Shown: positions 47,063 to 56,381 of the stretch, piece after piece
Layout of the letters: each line of letters starts with the position of its first letter
How positions within the stretch are numbered: the stretch's first letter is position 1
Source: Neisseria subflava
Lineage (GTDB): Bacteria; Pseudomonadota; Gammaproteobacteria; Burkholderiales; Neisseriaceae
Assembly: GCF_003044935.1 (NCBI RefSeq)
Contig: NZ_POXP01000001.1
Coordinates: 186,001-250,000, forward strand
DNA length: 64,000 nucleotides
Direction of reading: 5' to 3'
The notes under the pieces: model-generated
The model's database searches: none
What the model was told of the DNA's origin: nothing
The model's input: the letters and a program-made list of their open reading frames with translations, nothing else
Position numbers and translations under genes: made by a program

Positions 47063-48730
47063 TTAAAATGGAATGCGTAAAGAAACGGTCACATGATCCT
47101 GTATTTCGCTGTTTGATTGGTTGGGCATGCGTGCAAAACCTTTGCCATAGTCGGCAGAAAGTTGCCATTTGTCCGCTTTGCCCAAATTCAAACCTGCAAC
47201 TACGCTCATGGCGCGTTGCGAACCTTCGTTATTGTTTTTGGCAACGCCGATGTCTGCGCCCAGATAAGGCTCGATATAGATGCCGTGGGGCGTATTGCGG
47301 CGGAAATAAACGGTATTGCTCAACAGGACTGCGCTGTTTGCGCTCAAAGAAGTCGAACGGAAACCACGTACATTTTGATAGCCGACGATGTCCATTTCTT
47401 TGGCGGCAAACAAATCATGCGGGCTATATTGGGCATCGATTTGGTGATGGTTGCGCACGATCCATTTACCCAATGGACGGTTTTGAATCAAATTGCTTTG
47501 CAAGGATACAGAGGTATAGCGCTTGTCGAACGGCGTATGTTCGGTATTTTTTGCAAACCCTTGTTCCACGCCGATATTGTTGAGCCAAATACCGTTTGGC
47601 AGGATGGCTGTATGCGACAGGCCGACTTGTGCCGAATAGATTTCCGGACTTTGCAATTCCAGTTTGCTGTCGGCAAATTTTGCAGTCTGTTTCACATAAT
47701 CGATACCGGCATAGGCGGAGGTAATGTGTTTTTGACTGCGTGAAAATACGCGGTCTGCTTTGATTCCTGCCGCTTTGGATTTGGAGCGGTAGGCATAGCG
47801 GGTCACGCTGGGCGTTAAGATGCTTTGCGATTGCGACGCGGCGGCGTAAGTGCTGAATGTCCATGCGCCATAAGGAACTTGGTAGAACAGGCTGCCGCCG
47901 CGACTGTAATGGCTGTCGTGGTTGTTTAGATTGGTATAGCCGTTTAGATAAAGGGAGTCGCTCAATCCCAACGGGCTGCCAATATTCAGGCTACCGCGCA
48001 GTGTCGTGGTATTGGGTTTACTGCCTTTATTGTCGATGGTAATGCTGCCGCCCCAATGTTTTTCGGCATCGTTGTTGAGTTGGATGGAGGCGGTGCCGTC
48101 ATCATGCGGATAAACATCGATGCTGACGTTGTTGCCGACAACATGGTTTGCCTGTTCGATACCTTGGTCGAGGTATTGGATGTTCAGCGGTTTGCCTTGA
48201 TGATTGGGGAAGAGGGTGTCGACGTTAACTGTACGGGAGCCGCCGGTAATCTCACGGATTTTGCCTTCGATGACGGCCAATTTCAAAACACGCTCGGGCG
48301 TGGTTTCAAATTTGATTTGCGTATGCGGATAGCCTTGAGCGATATACTCGGCAACGATGTCCCGGTTCAGTTGGTTGATGCTGTTTTGATTGACACATTT
48401 GGGGAGCTTGGCTTCAATCTTTTTGGAATCGATGAGTGTAATGCCGGAAAGCTCAATACCCGTGTAATCCAAGCATTCGGTATTGTTTTCAGACGGCCTC
48501 TCTTGTTTAACCGCGTCGTTATCTTGTTTTTTCTGTAAATCCCATGCCGACTGCTCGCGTGTTTGGATTTCGACGGAATGAATTTGATCGAGGTTGTCGC
48601 GGAAGTCTTTGTCGAATTGGTTGGGTACGTTTTTATCGATTTGATCGAGGGGATTCGGCGTATTGGCCGCATAGGCGTTTAGCGCGGAAAGAATCAATAC
48701 GGGCAGGGGAAGAAGGCGGGATTTATACAT
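47063..48730 (-). CDS. Two-partner secretion outer-membrane transporter (TpsB, FhaC/ShlB family)
   Basis: The 555-aa protein has a signal peptide (MYKSRLLPLPVLILSALNAYA) and a linker with an uptake sequence read as RPSENN. A POTRA domain covers about residues 90-165 (ELSGITLIDSKKIEAKLP; YIAQGYPHTQIKFETTPERV), and a second POTRA-like stretch ends near 215. The 16-strand barrel has the conserved VRGF motif (NVRGFRSTS) and ends in phenylalanine (SLRIPF), the signal for BAM-dependent insertion. It exports the TpsA protein encoded just downstream. Confidence 0.92.
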   Translation of the reverse strand: MYKSRLLPLPVLILSALNAYAANTPNPLDQIDKNVPNQFDKDFRDNLDQIHSVEIQTREQSAWDLQKKQDNDAVKQERPSENNTECLDYTGIELSGITLIDSKKIEAKLPKCVNQNSINQLNRDIVAEYIAQGYPHTQIKFETTPERVLKLAVIEGKIREITGGSRTVNVDTLFPNHQGKPLNIQYLDQGIEQANHVVGNNVSIDVYPHDDGTASIQLNNDAEKHWGGSITIDNKGSKPNTTTLRGSLNIGSPLGLSDSLYLNGYTNLNNHDSHYSRGGSLFYQVPYGAWTFSTYAAASQSQSILTPSVTRYAYRSKSKAAGIKADRVFSRSQKHITSAYAGIDYVKQTAKFADSKLELQSPEIYSAQVGLSHTAILPNGIWLNNIGVEQGFAKNTEHTPFDKRYTSVSLQSNLIQNRPLGKWIVRNHHQIDAQYSPHDLFAAKEMDIVGYQNVRGFRSTSLSANSAVLLSNTVYFRRNTPHGIYIEPYLGADIGVAKNNNEGSQRAMSVVAGLNLGKADKWQLSADYGKGFARMPNQSNSEIQDHVTVSLRIPF

Positions 48731-48892
48731 GGTGTCGTAATTTTATAGAGATAATAATTGGGTTTATTTTATCGAAAATAGCTGCTTGGGGCGTATCAGT
48801 TTTTATCCTTGTCTGCAATCAGGGTTTATGAAGCAATAATGGGATAAATTTCTATGATAATACCATAAAAATATTAATGGGATTTGAATAAC

Positions 48893-48922
48893 AAAAACCT
48901 GCCTTTGAAAAGGCAGGTTTTT
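48893..48922 (-). terminator. Rho-independent terminator of the DyP gene
   Basis: Arms 48893-48906 (AAAAACCTGCCTTT) and 48909-48922 are perfectly complementary, and the minus-strand transcript ends in a T-run. A single DUS (48921-48932) touches the right arm. Confidence 0.82.
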
Positions 48923-48940
48923 CAGACGGCCTGTGAGCCG

Positions 48941-49849
48941 TTAAAGATTTTGCAAACGCTCGACAGAAGGCGCGTAGTAGTAAGCACCTGATACGGCTTT
49001 AGACAAATATTTCAGCAGTAAGTCGGTTTTGCCGTCAGATTCGCCGAACATATTGAGCAGTTGAACTTCAATATTGTGCAACGTGTTGCAATAGGAAGTG
49101 AACATCAAACCGTGTTCGCCGCTGATTTTGCCGAATGGCAAGCTACGGCGGACGATTTTCAAGCCAACGCCGTTTTCTTTGACATTGACGCGGCCGAGAT
49201 GGGAGTCGGGCAGGCGTACATCTTCGCTGAATTCATCATTGGTTTCTTTGCTGCGGCCCACGCTGGCTTCTTGTTCGGCAGTAGGAACGGCATCCCATTT
49301 TTTCAAATCGTGCAGGTATTTTTGCAGCAAAACATAGCTGCCGCCGGCATCGGGCTTGCCTTCGGGAATAATGGCGACATTGCGCACATTGTCATCGCCC
49401 TGCGGATTTTCCGTACCATCGATAAAACCGTCAAAGCCGCGGTCTTCATACAGGCGCAGGCCGTGTTCTTCAGTGGATACGCGGATGCTGTCGCCGAATG
49501 CGCCTAAAACAGATTGAGCCAAGGCATAGGCGGCTTTTTGCTCGGTGGCTTGAATGTGGATATAGAGGTCGTGTTGGGTGGAAGGGGCGAGGCCGTTGCC
49601 CAATTCAGGGAAAGGTTTGATTTCTCTGCCTTCGTCAGTATGGCCGAACGATTGCCATGCGCGGCTGCCAAAAGCAATGGTCAAACCCAAAATATCATTC
49701 GGAAAACGAGTTTTCAGTTTGGCCAAGGATTCCAAAGAAAGACGGCAGGCAGATTTGATGTCTTCGTTGCGGCCGTCTGAAATGTCTGCTTCGATAAAAA
49801 TACCGGCTTGTGCGTGATCAGGAATAATAGCTGATTGAGGTTGGCTCAT
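48941..49849 (-). CDS. DyP-type haem peroxidase
   Basis: The 302-aa protein has the hallmark GFIDGTENP block with the catalytic Asp (near residue 140) and the distal Arg in the C-terminal half. The proximal haem His lies in DSHLGRVN. DyP enzymes oxidise substrates with peroxide in a haem-dependent way; this is the small cytoplasmic (YfeX-like, class B) type, as no Tat or Sec signal is visible. ATG 49849 (MSQPQSAIIPDHAQ) follows AAAGGAA; an in-frame TTG at 49864 is not preferred. Confidence 0.92.
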   Translation of the reverse strand: MSQPQSAIIPDHAQAGIFIEADISDGRNEDIKSACRLSLESLAKLKTRFPNDILGLTIAFGSRAWQSFGHTDEGREIKPFPELGNGLAPSTQHDLYIHIQATEQKAAYALAQSVLGAFGDSIRVSTEEHGLRLYEDRGFDGFIDGTENPQGDDNVRNVAIIPEGKPDAGGSYVLLQKYLHDLKKWDAVPTAEQEASVGRSKETNDEFSEDVRLPDSHLGRVNVKENGVGLKIVRRSLPFGKISGEHGLMFTSYCNTLHNIEVQLLNMFGESDGKTDLLLKYLSKAVSGAYYYAPSVERLQNL

Positions 49850-49905
49850 GATGATTCCTTTCAAAATATTATGGGTTTTTACGCGGGAGATTATACACTG
49901 AAAGT

Positions 49906-49917
49906 TTCAGACGGCCT
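49906..49917. repeat. Single DUS
   Basis: TTCAGACGGCCT in the divergent spacer between the DyP gene and the metallophosphoesterase gene. Confidence 0.85.
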
Positions 49918-49952
49918 AAAATCTGCCTTTTGATTTTTTAGGGCGGAAAGGC

Positions 49953-51041
49953 ATGTTTGGCAAGATGTTTTTTGTGAGCGTCATTCTGTTGCAAGTGTTT
50001 ACATTCGGGCTTGGGCGTTCGCTGCAATGGCTGTTTGCGCCTTGGATTGGCAAAGTCGGCAGGCGTTGGCTGATGGGTATTTCCTATTTCATTACAAACG
50101 GCTTGTTGGTCGGCTTACTACTGGAATTGGGGCATATGATGTTCCGCGTGGTGGCGTTTTGGATGGTGATCTTGCTGTTTGTGATGTATGCCGCGCTGGC
50201 GACATTTATCCTGTATCTTTTGCTGCGCCGTTTTATGGCACGCCAACCGCTTTCTCGAAGCCTGAGGCTGTTTGCGCCTTTGTTTGTGGCCGGTTTGCTC
50301 GGTTTTGGGATGTATAACGCCTATACGCCCGTTGTCCGCCATCAGACCGTATTCATCAATAAGAAAATGGATAAGCCGCTACGTATCGGCGTGGCCAGCG
50401 ATTTGCACTTGGGGATTTTGTTTGGCGCGCGTCAATTAGACAAGCTGACGGACATTATGAAGCAGGAACAAGTCGATATGGTGTTGCTGCCGGGCGATTT
50501 GATGGACGATACCGTCGATGCGTACCTGAAAGAAAACATGAAACCGCATTTGCAGAAGCTGACTGCGCCGATGGGCGTTTACGCCACTTTGGGCAATCAT
50601 GACTGGTTCCGCGATCAGAAGCGCATCAAACATGAATTGGAAGCGGCAGGTTTGACGGTTTTGGCCAATCAGGTTTTGGAAGTGAATGGTGTGTTGCTGG
50701 TAGGGCGGAGCGATGATTTGGATCGCAAGCGTCCTAGTGCGGAGCAGCTTTTGGAAGGTCAAAATACCCAATTACCGGTTTTATTGATGGATCACCGTCC
50801 TACTTCAATCGAAACCCATGCCCGGCTGCCGATAGATGTGCAGGTTTCCGGCCATGTCCACAACGGCCAAGTTGCACCCGCCAACCTTATCGTCCGTACG
50901 CTTTATCGTCTCGCTTATGGTTATGAAGCAATCGGCAACGGCCATTTCTTCACCACTTCAGGCTACGGCTTCTGGGGCATTCCCCTTCGTTTGGGTTCGC
51001 AATCAGAAGTGTGGGTTATTGACATCAAGTCAAAGCATTGA
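49953..51041 (+). CDS. Membrane-anchored calcineurin-like metallophosphoesterase
   Basis: The 362-aa protein has four N-terminal membrane segments (about residues 4-22, 42-62, 66-92 and 105-123), then a phosphoesterase domain with metal motifs SDLHLG, LLPGDLMDD, LGNHDWFRD and VSGHVHNGQ. This resembles YaeI/YkuE-type enzymes, some of which act on UDP-diacylglucosamine or phosphodiesters; here the substrate is unknown. ATG 49953 follows GGAAAGG. Confidence 0.88.
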   Translation: MFGKMFFVSVILLQVFTFGLGRSLQWLFAPWIGKVGRRWLMGISYFITNGLLVGLLLELGHMMFRVVAFWMVILLFVMYAALATFILYLLLRRFMARQPLSRSLRLFAPLFVAGLLGFGMYNAYTPVVRHQTVFINKKMDKPLRIGVASDLHLGILFGARQLDKLTDIMKQEQVDMVLLPGDLMDDTVDAYLKENMKPHLQKLTAPMGVYATLGNHDWFRDQKRIKHELEAAGLTVLANQVLEVNGVLLVGRSDDLDRKRPSAEQLLEGQNTQLPVLLMDHRPTSIETHARLPIDVQVSGHVHNGQVAPANLIVRTLYRLAYGYEAIGNGHFFTTSGYGFWGIPLRLGSQSEVWVIDIKSKH

Positions 51042-51059
51042 AATAGAAATATAAACTTC

Positions 51060-51084
51060 AGGCCGTCTGAATTTCAGACGGCCT
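51060..51084 (+). terminator. Compact DUS terminator after the phosphoesterase gene
   Basis: AGGCCGTCTGAA (51060-51071) and TTCAGACGGCCT (51073-51084) are one base apart and are followed by TTTTTT. Confidence 0.82.
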
Positions 51085-51183
51085 TTTTTATGAAAATTGG
51101 GAAAAAATATTAAAATTGGATTATAATCGATGTTAATAAAATCAGCCACCGATATGAGTGGCATCATAACTAGGGAACTCACT

Positions 51184-51774
51184 ATGGGCATTATCAGTCT
51201 TGCACTTATCTTCGTATCAATCGCCGCTGTCTTATTGTATTTCAAACAACAGTTGAAAGACCGCAAAAAAGACTGTCGCGAATCCTTTGTCTCTTTGCGC
51301 ATTGCGCTCGACTGCCGACATCAGGCTGTCCGTCATGTATTGGATGCATACAGCAAACACCTGCAAGAGCAGGGCATTGCATTGGATCAAAACGTTCAGC
51401 AGATGTGTGCCGAAGTCGAAACCGCATTGGCGCAAACTGCCAAAACATTTTCCGAGTCCAAAATCAAACATCTGTGTGAAGCCGAAACAGCATTGAATCA
51501 TGCGCTGAAAAAATTGCAAACTGCCGTCAAAGGCCTTTTGAAACAGTATCCTGATGAGAAATTGGCCGGTTTGATGGAAATGCTGGATGCAGCAGAGGCG
51601 GAAGTCGCATCGGCACGCCGCACTTACAACCGCAGAGCCGGAAGCTACAACCATCATTTGAACAAATTGCCCAACCGCCTTGTCGCCAAGCCATTAGGCT
51701 TTGACAAGCAGGTAAGATTGGTTCGTTTTACGGAAAACCAAACGCAACGAATGAGTAGCAATATGTTGGCTTAA
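51184..51774 (+). CDS. LemA-like membrane protein
   Basis: The 196-aa protein has one N-terminal membrane segment (MGIISLALIFVSIAAVLLYF), then long helices with coiled-coil character. It ends with the LemA-type block RRTYNRRAGSYNHHLNKLPN followed by RLVAKPLGF. LemA proteins are membrane-anchored helical bundles of unclear function. ATG 51184 follows AGGGAAC; an ATG at 51130 would add 18 residues before the membrane segment. Convergent with ape1. Confidence 0.82.
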   Translation: MGIISLALIFVSIAAVLLYFKQQLKDRKKDCRESFVSLRIALDCRHQAVRHVLDAYSKHLQEQGIALDQNVQQMCAEVETALAQTAKTFSESKIKHLCEAETALNHALKKLQTAVKGLLKQYPDEKLAGLMEMLDAAEAEVASARRTYNRRAGSYNHHLNKLPNRLVAKPLGFDKQVRLVRFTENQTQRMSSNMLA

Positions 51775-51809
51775 AAATTAAGCAGTTTGCTAAATAAGCG
51801 ATAAACAAA

Positions 51810-51841
51810 AGGCCGTCTGAAATATTAATTTCAGACGGCCT
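51810..51841. terminator. DUS inverted-pair terminator, convergent
   Basis: AGGCCGTCTGAA (51810-51821) and TTCAGACGGCCT (51830-51841) with AAA/TTTT extension, between the LemA-like gene (+) and ape1 (-). Confidence 0.86.
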
Positions 51842-51881
51842 TTTGTGTGCTCTTAATGAAAAGTACTTAGGCTTTTGCAAT

Positions 51882-52994
51882 TTATTGGGCAAAGCGGATT
51901 AGGCTGTCGGCAAGTTTATCGGCTGCAGTTTCATAACCTTGTGCAGAGAAGTGAACGCCGTCTTTGGCTGCCAAGCCTTGAGCCATCCAGTTTTTCATGC
52001 TGCATGCCCCGCCCATCGCATCCTGCCAAGACCAGAACATAATTTTTTCGTCACGGGCAACGCGTTGCTGCATTTGTTGTACTTCGCTGAGCAAGACAGG
52101 GCGGTTGCCGCAGCTTCCGTAGGCGGTTTTCAAAGATTCCGGAGCACCGAGGATCAGGATACCTGCGTTGGGCAGGGTGTTTTTGATTTGACGGATGTAA
52201 TTGCGCCATGTCCGCTCGGTAGAAGAAATATCGAGGTTGCCGGAAAAGGCTTCATTGGTACCGTAGGCAAGAATGATTAAATCGGCTTTGGTTTGTGCCA
52301 AATCTTCCCACATACCCGGCCGCCATTTTGACCATTGGGATAACTGTGCGCCGTTGATGCCCATGGCGGAAACGGTTACGCCGCGTCCGGGGCGTTCGAT
52401 GTTAATGAAACCGATTTGCCAAGGCATGCTGCTGCTGAGGGTCATCGGCAGGGAGGCATTGGTACGCACCAGTTGCCAACCGTTTTGTGTGGCAGGGATT
52501 TCTCGGCCGTTGACGGTCAGGGTTTGTTCGGACCAAACTGGTTTGCCGAAGATGGAGATTTGTTGCATATCCATGCTGCCGTCGGCTGCGCTTAAGGTAA
52601 CGCTGCCGCCATCGGCGCGTGCTTCAATCCCGCCGAAAGAAAAATCGCTGTGTGATTTGCGGCTGCTGATGGTGTTCCAACCGCTGCCGCTGTAACGGAC
52701 GGTTGCCATGCGCTGGCCTTTGACGGTATTAGGATAAACCCAACCGATACCGCCGTTGCCCCATTGTTGTTGCAAACGGCGACGCAGGCGGTCGGTGAAA
52801 TAGTCGCCGGCGGTGTGGGAGTCGCCGACTTGGATAATGCGGAATTTGCCGTCTGAAGTATGGTTGAGCTGTTGCAGTTTGTTCAGCCAGGCAGGACGGT
52901 TGGAGCCGTAGTTGCTTAACAGGCCGTCATTGGTTGCGCAGGCGGTAATAGGGAGTGCGAGAAGCGTGAGGAGTAAGGTTTTATTAAATTTCAT
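51882..52994 (-). CDS. ape1: O-acetylpeptidoglycan esterase Ape1
   Basis: Ape1 removes O-acetyl groups from MurNAc so that lytic transglycosylases can cut the glycan. The 370-aa lipoprotein has a lipobox ending LPITAC (acylated Cys19). The SGNH serine is Ser59 in VGDSHTAGD, oxyanion residues follow in AYGTNE, and Asp345 and His348 lie in DGVHFS. Its start overlaps the pacB stop by four bases (ATGA). The gene order pacA-pacB-ape1 matches the gonococcal peptidoglycan O-acetylation locus. Confidence 0.92.
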   Translation of the reverse strand: MKFNKTLLLTLLALPITACATNDGLLSNYGSNRPAWLNKLQQLNHTSDGKFRIIQVGDSHTAGDYFTDRLRRRLQQQWGNGGIGWVYPNTVKGQRMATVRYSGSGWNTISSRKSHSDFSFGGIEARADGGSVTLSAADGSMDMQQISIFGKPVWSEQTLTVNGREIPATQNGWQLVRTNASLPMTLSSSMPWQIGFINIERPGRGVTVSAMGINGAQLSQWSKWRPGMWEDLAQTKADLIILAYGTNEAFSGNLDISSTERTWRNYIRQIKNTLPNAGILILGAPESLKTAYGSCGNRPVLLSEVQQMQQRVARDEKIMFWSWQDAMGGACSMKNWMAQGLAAKDGVHFSAQGYETAADKLADSLIRFAQ

Positions 52995-54019
52995 GGTTGT
53001 ATATCGTGTGTAAAATTAATTTTTTCCATAATTTTTCCGGCCAGTAGTTTTTGGCCTTCTGCGGAAAAGTGAATGCCGTCCTTGCTGCGGTAACGGATGA
53101 TTTTTCCATCTACTTTGACAGAGTCGGCATATTCTTCTGCGCCATTGCTCAACAGTTTGTCGGTCGGCAGCCAAATGGCTTGAGGCGACACCGTACCCGA
53201 CAGGATTTTGTCGAGGTAGCGCATCTGTTCGTTGAGCTTGGCTTTTTTCATGTAAGGAATGCCCAGCCAAATGACTTGGACATCATGTGCGGAGGCTGCA
53301 TCAAGAATACGGCGGACGCGGTTGAGGTATTCTGCCTCCCATTCGGGGGAGGCGAACTTCAGGTATTTTTTACCCATCGGGAAATCCCAAGGGTCGTTAG
53401 GGCCTAAGAATACAACCAAAACGCGGATGTCGGGTTCTTTTTGCAAAGTTTGTTCGATGGTTTTCGGCCAGTCGAAGAAGTTGGGGTAGGACAAACCGGT
53501 GCTTTGTTTGCTGAGGTTGACCGATTGTACGCCATATTCTTGCTTGAGGTGCTTTTGTACGAAAGGTGCAACGCCCTGCATCAGCGAGTCGCCGGCAAAG
53601 AAAACTTTATTGCCTTTTTTCAACACGACCTGCGTTGCCGACTGATCAGCCTGATTGCTTGGCTCGCTGGCGGCGGTATCCGTATTGTTAGCCGCATCGG
53701 AAGCAGCAGAGTCTTTTTGATTGTCCGATACTTCAATGTTTTCCGTATTTTCAGACGGCCTTGTTGTTTCAATGCCAGAGTCTTCCGAAGCTAAAGCGTC
53801 TTCTGTTTCCAGCGAGGCTTTCAGGCCGTCTGAAAATTCGTAGGCTTTTTGTTGCCAATCCGCACCGATACGCCACCAAGCATATTCGGATAAAGGCTCA
53901 AGCGGACTGTTTTCATGATAGGTCTGCTGCCAATAGGCATTGATGGAGTTTTGGGCAAACCACGTCAGTGCAACCGCACTGAGCAGAATCGAAACAAACA
54001 GGGAGATAAAGCGTTTCAT
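52991..54019 (-). CDS. pacB: Peptidoglycan O-acetyltransferase PacB (SGNH family)
   Basis: PacB transfers acetyl groups to peptidoglycan in the periplasm, using acetate delivered across the membrane by PacA. The 342-aa protein has one N-terminal membrane segment (FISLFVSILLSAVALTWF) and an acidic Ser/Asn/Thr linker. The SGNH domain has Ser in FAGDSLMQGV and Asp/His in DGIHFSAEGQ. ATG 54019 follows AGGAGCAG; ATG 54043 is less well placed. Two uptake sequences (about 53749 and 53822) lie in or near the low-complexity linker. Confidence 0.9.
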   Translation of the reverse strand: MKRFISLFVSILLSAVALTWFAQNSINAYWQQTYHENSPLEPLSEYAWWRIGADWQQKAYEFSDGLKASLETEDALASEDSGIETTRPSENTENIEVSDNQKDSAASDAANNTDTAASEPSNQADQSATQVVLKKGNKVFFAGDSLMQGVAPFVQKHLKQEYGVQSVNLSKQSTGLSYPNFFDWPKTIEQTLQKEPDIRVLVVFLGPNDPWDFPMGKKYLKFASPEWEAEYLNRVRRILDAASAHDVQVIWLGIPYMKKAKLNEQMRYLDKILSGTVSPQAIWLPTDKLLSNGAEEYADSVKVDGKIIRYRSKDGIHFSAEGQKLLAGKIMEKINFTHDIQP

Positions 54020-54029
54020 GTTCTGCTCC

Positions 54030-55466
54030 TTAGAAGTTGGCATAAATAAAGCCGGGAATGCCGGACGGGGCGAAGACGATAATCAGTGCGAGGATAAGCG
54101 TGATGGGGATAAACCACAGCCATGCAGGCAGTTTGTCCAAGCCTTTTATCGATGCTTCAAATAAGCGGAGTAAATACGGGTATAGCAAAAGCATCATCGC
54201 AAATGCACCCAGCAACATGAGGTCGGTCGGCAGAGGCGCGTTCCAACCTTTATCATTGGCAAATAAGGCGCTGAACAGCATTTCCGTATCGGCAAGCGTT
54301 GCGCTGTTGAAGACGACAAAAGCGAAACAAACGAAATGGAAGGTAAACAGCCAGGCAAGCGGTTTGCCGATTTTCAGACGGCCTAAGGCATTGCGGCCGA
54401 CGATTTTATCGCCGCAGTTAAGGAACACCAACGCCGCACCGTGCAGCGCACCCCAAATCAAAAAGCTCCAGCCGTAGCCATGCCAAATGCCGGAAAGCAA
54501 CATGGCAATCATCAGATTGAGCTGGGTGCGTCCGAAGCCTTTTTTGCTGCCGCCCAAAGGGATATAGATATAGTCGCGAATCCAAGTGGACAGGCTGATG
54601 TGCCATCTGTCCCAGAAGTCGCGGATGTTGATGGCGCGAAGCGGCGCGGCAAAGTTTTTCGGCAGCTGGAAGCCGAGTAGCATGGCCAAGCCGATGACCA
54701 AATCCGAGTAGCCGGAAAAGTCGAAAAAGAGTTGGAAGGTGTAGCCATAAATCGCAGACAACACGCCCCAGCCGTCGAACTGGGCCGGATTTTCAAAAAC
54801 AGGTGATACCCAGCCTTCCGCCAATACGCCGGCAAGCCACCATTTTTTAGCAATGCCCAATACAATCAGGCCGACCGCCAAAGCCGGATAAATCAGCTGG
54901 CGTGCCTGTTTGGTGCGGATTTGCACCAATGCCCCCGCCTGTTCGCCATCTATACTTTTAAAAGCAGCCGCACGGATAATCGGGCCGGATGTGATGGTGG
55001 GGAAGAAGCTCAGGTGCAGTAGGAGCTCATGCCATTCAAAACGGTCTCCCTTAGGCTCGCGGTAGCAATACACCATGTAAGCCAGCGATTGGAAAGTGTA
55101 ATAAGACAAGCCCAAAGGCAAAAGGATGTCGATGACGGCGCTTTGCCCCGTATATTGCTGAATAATTGGGCGGAAAAAGTCGAAATATTTGAAGAAACAC
55201 AAAACAGTCAATGCCGCCGAAATACCGCAACCCAGCCAAAATTTGCGGATATTCTCGTTTTCAGAAAACATCAGCACGCTGATCAGGTAAACCACAGACG
55301 AGTAAACCAAAATCAGCGCGGCAAAAATAGGGTCGATACGGTAAAGCCAGCCTAGCCCGGCAACCAAAAGTAAAACGTTTTGAACTTGCGGCAAACGTGC
55401 AAATGCCCAGTACACTGGCAAAAATACGATAAAGAATACCGCAAACTCAATAGACAGCAACGGCAT
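54030..55466 (-). CDS. pacA: Peptidoglycan O-acetylation protein PacA (MBOAT family)
   Basis: The 478-aa polytopic membrane protein belongs to the MBOAT acyltransferases, like gonococcal PacA, AlgI and PatA. It should move acetyl groups through the inner membrane to PacB. The MBOAT signature is visible in RDFWDRWHISLSTWIRDYIY, and the conserved histidines in SGIWHGYGWSFLIWGALHG. PacB begins 10 bases after its stop. The three genes form a minus-strand operon headed by this gene. Confidence 0.93.
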   Translation of the reverse strand: MPLLSIEFAVFFIVFLPVYWAFARLPQVQNVLLLVAGLGWLYRIDPIFAALILVYSSVVYLISVLMFSENENIRKFWLGCGISAALTVLCFFKYFDFFRPIIQQYTGQSAVIDILLPLGLSYYTFQSLAYMVYCYREPKGDRFEWHELLLHLSFFPTITSGPIIRAAAFKSIDGEQAGALVQIRTKQARQLIYPALAVGLIVLGIAKKWWLAGVLAEGWVSPVFENPAQFDGWGVLSAIYGYTFQLFFDFSGYSDLVIGLAMLLGFQLPKNFAAPLRAINIRDFWDRWHISLSTWIRDYIYIPLGGSKKGFGRTQLNLMIAMLLSGIWHGYGWSFLIWGALHGAALVFLNCGDKIVGRNALGRLKIGKPLAWLFTFHFVCFAFVVFNSATLADTEMLFSALFANDKGWNAPLPTDLMLLGAFAMMLLLYPYLLRLFEASIKGLDKLPAWLWFIPITLILALIIVFAPSGIPGFIYANF

Positions 55467-55512
55467 GACAATTCCTTGATGTGTTTAAACTTTCAAACTT
55501 TTCGATTGATTG

Positions 55513-56151
55513 TTATTTTTTGGCGTTAAGTTTGGCGCGGACGACTTCGACTACCGCAGGTAAAATCGAAATCACGATGATTGCCGCCATAACTAAGCCC
55601 AGATTGTTTTTGACGACGGGGATATTGGCGAAGAAGTAGCCTGCATAGGAAAACGACAATACCCACAACATCGCGCCGATAATGTTGTAACGGATAAACG
55701 TGCCATAGTGCATATCGCCCATGCCTGCGACAAATGGCGCAAACGTCCGCACAATCGGCACAAAGCGCGCAATGATGATGGTTTTGCCGCCGTGTTTTTC
55801 ATAGAACGCATGGGTTTTTTCCAAATACGAACGGCGGAAAATTTTGGAATCAGGATTGGCAAACAGTTTTTGTCCAAAATATTTGCCAATCATAAAGTTG
55901 GCCGCATCGCCTAGAATGGCGGCCGCTAAGAGCAGCAATACCATGACGTGGATGTTCATGCCGCCGATGGCCGCAATACCGCCTGCAGCAAACAGCAGTG
56001 AGTCGCCGGGTAAAAATGGTGTTACGACCAAACCGGTTTCGCAGAAAATCACAACAAACAAAATCGCGTAAATCCACGGGCCGTATTGGGCGGAGAGGTG
56101 GACAAGGTGTTGGTCGATATGGAGGATGAAATCAATAAGGATAGAAATCAC
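55513..56151 (-). CDS. DedA family membrane protein
   Basis: The 212-aa protein has several membrane segments and the family features [51 protein letters not shown] (as [19 protein letters not shown]) and a basic C-terminus. DedA proteins take part in polyprenyl-phosphate or phospholipid recycling and membrane homeostasis. The start is GTG 56151, preceded by GGGGAAC; no in-frame ATG precedes the conserved region. Confidence 0.88.
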   Translation of the reverse strand: MISILIDFILHIDQHLVHLSAQYGPWIYAILFVVIFCETGLVVTPFLPGDSLLFAAGGIAAIGGMNIHVMVLLLLAAAILGDAANFMIGKYFGQKLFANPDSKIFRRSYLEKTHAFYEKHGGKTIIIARFVPIVRTFAPFVAGMGDMHYGTFIRYNIIGAMLWVLSFSYAGYFFANIPVVKNNLGLVMAAIIVISILPAVVEVVRAKLNAKK

Positions 56152-56170
56152 TAGGGTTCCCCAAATAAAA

Positions 56171-56182
56171 AGGCCGTCTGAA
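56171..56182. repeat. Single DUS
   Basis: AGGCCGTCTGAA in the divergent spacer upstream of the DedA gene. Confidence 0.85.
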
Positions 56183-56301
56183 AAAGAACAGACAAATGTT
56201 TCGGCGAGAAGTTCGACATTGTAAAACCAAAGCGGAATAAAACCAATGCCGTAAGCGCGTCAAGATATGTTTAGAAGTGCAGATATGTTGCAGGTATAGG
56301 C

Positions 56302-56313
56302 TTCAGACGGCCT
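56302..56313. repeat. Single DUS
   Basis: TTCAGACGGCCT in the leader region 69 bases before the hda start. Confidence 0.85.
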
Positions 56314-56381
56314 TTATCCTTGATGGTGGACGGCAAAACAACGTAAAATAAAGCCGATTTCAACCTAACCGGTGCGCCTTT

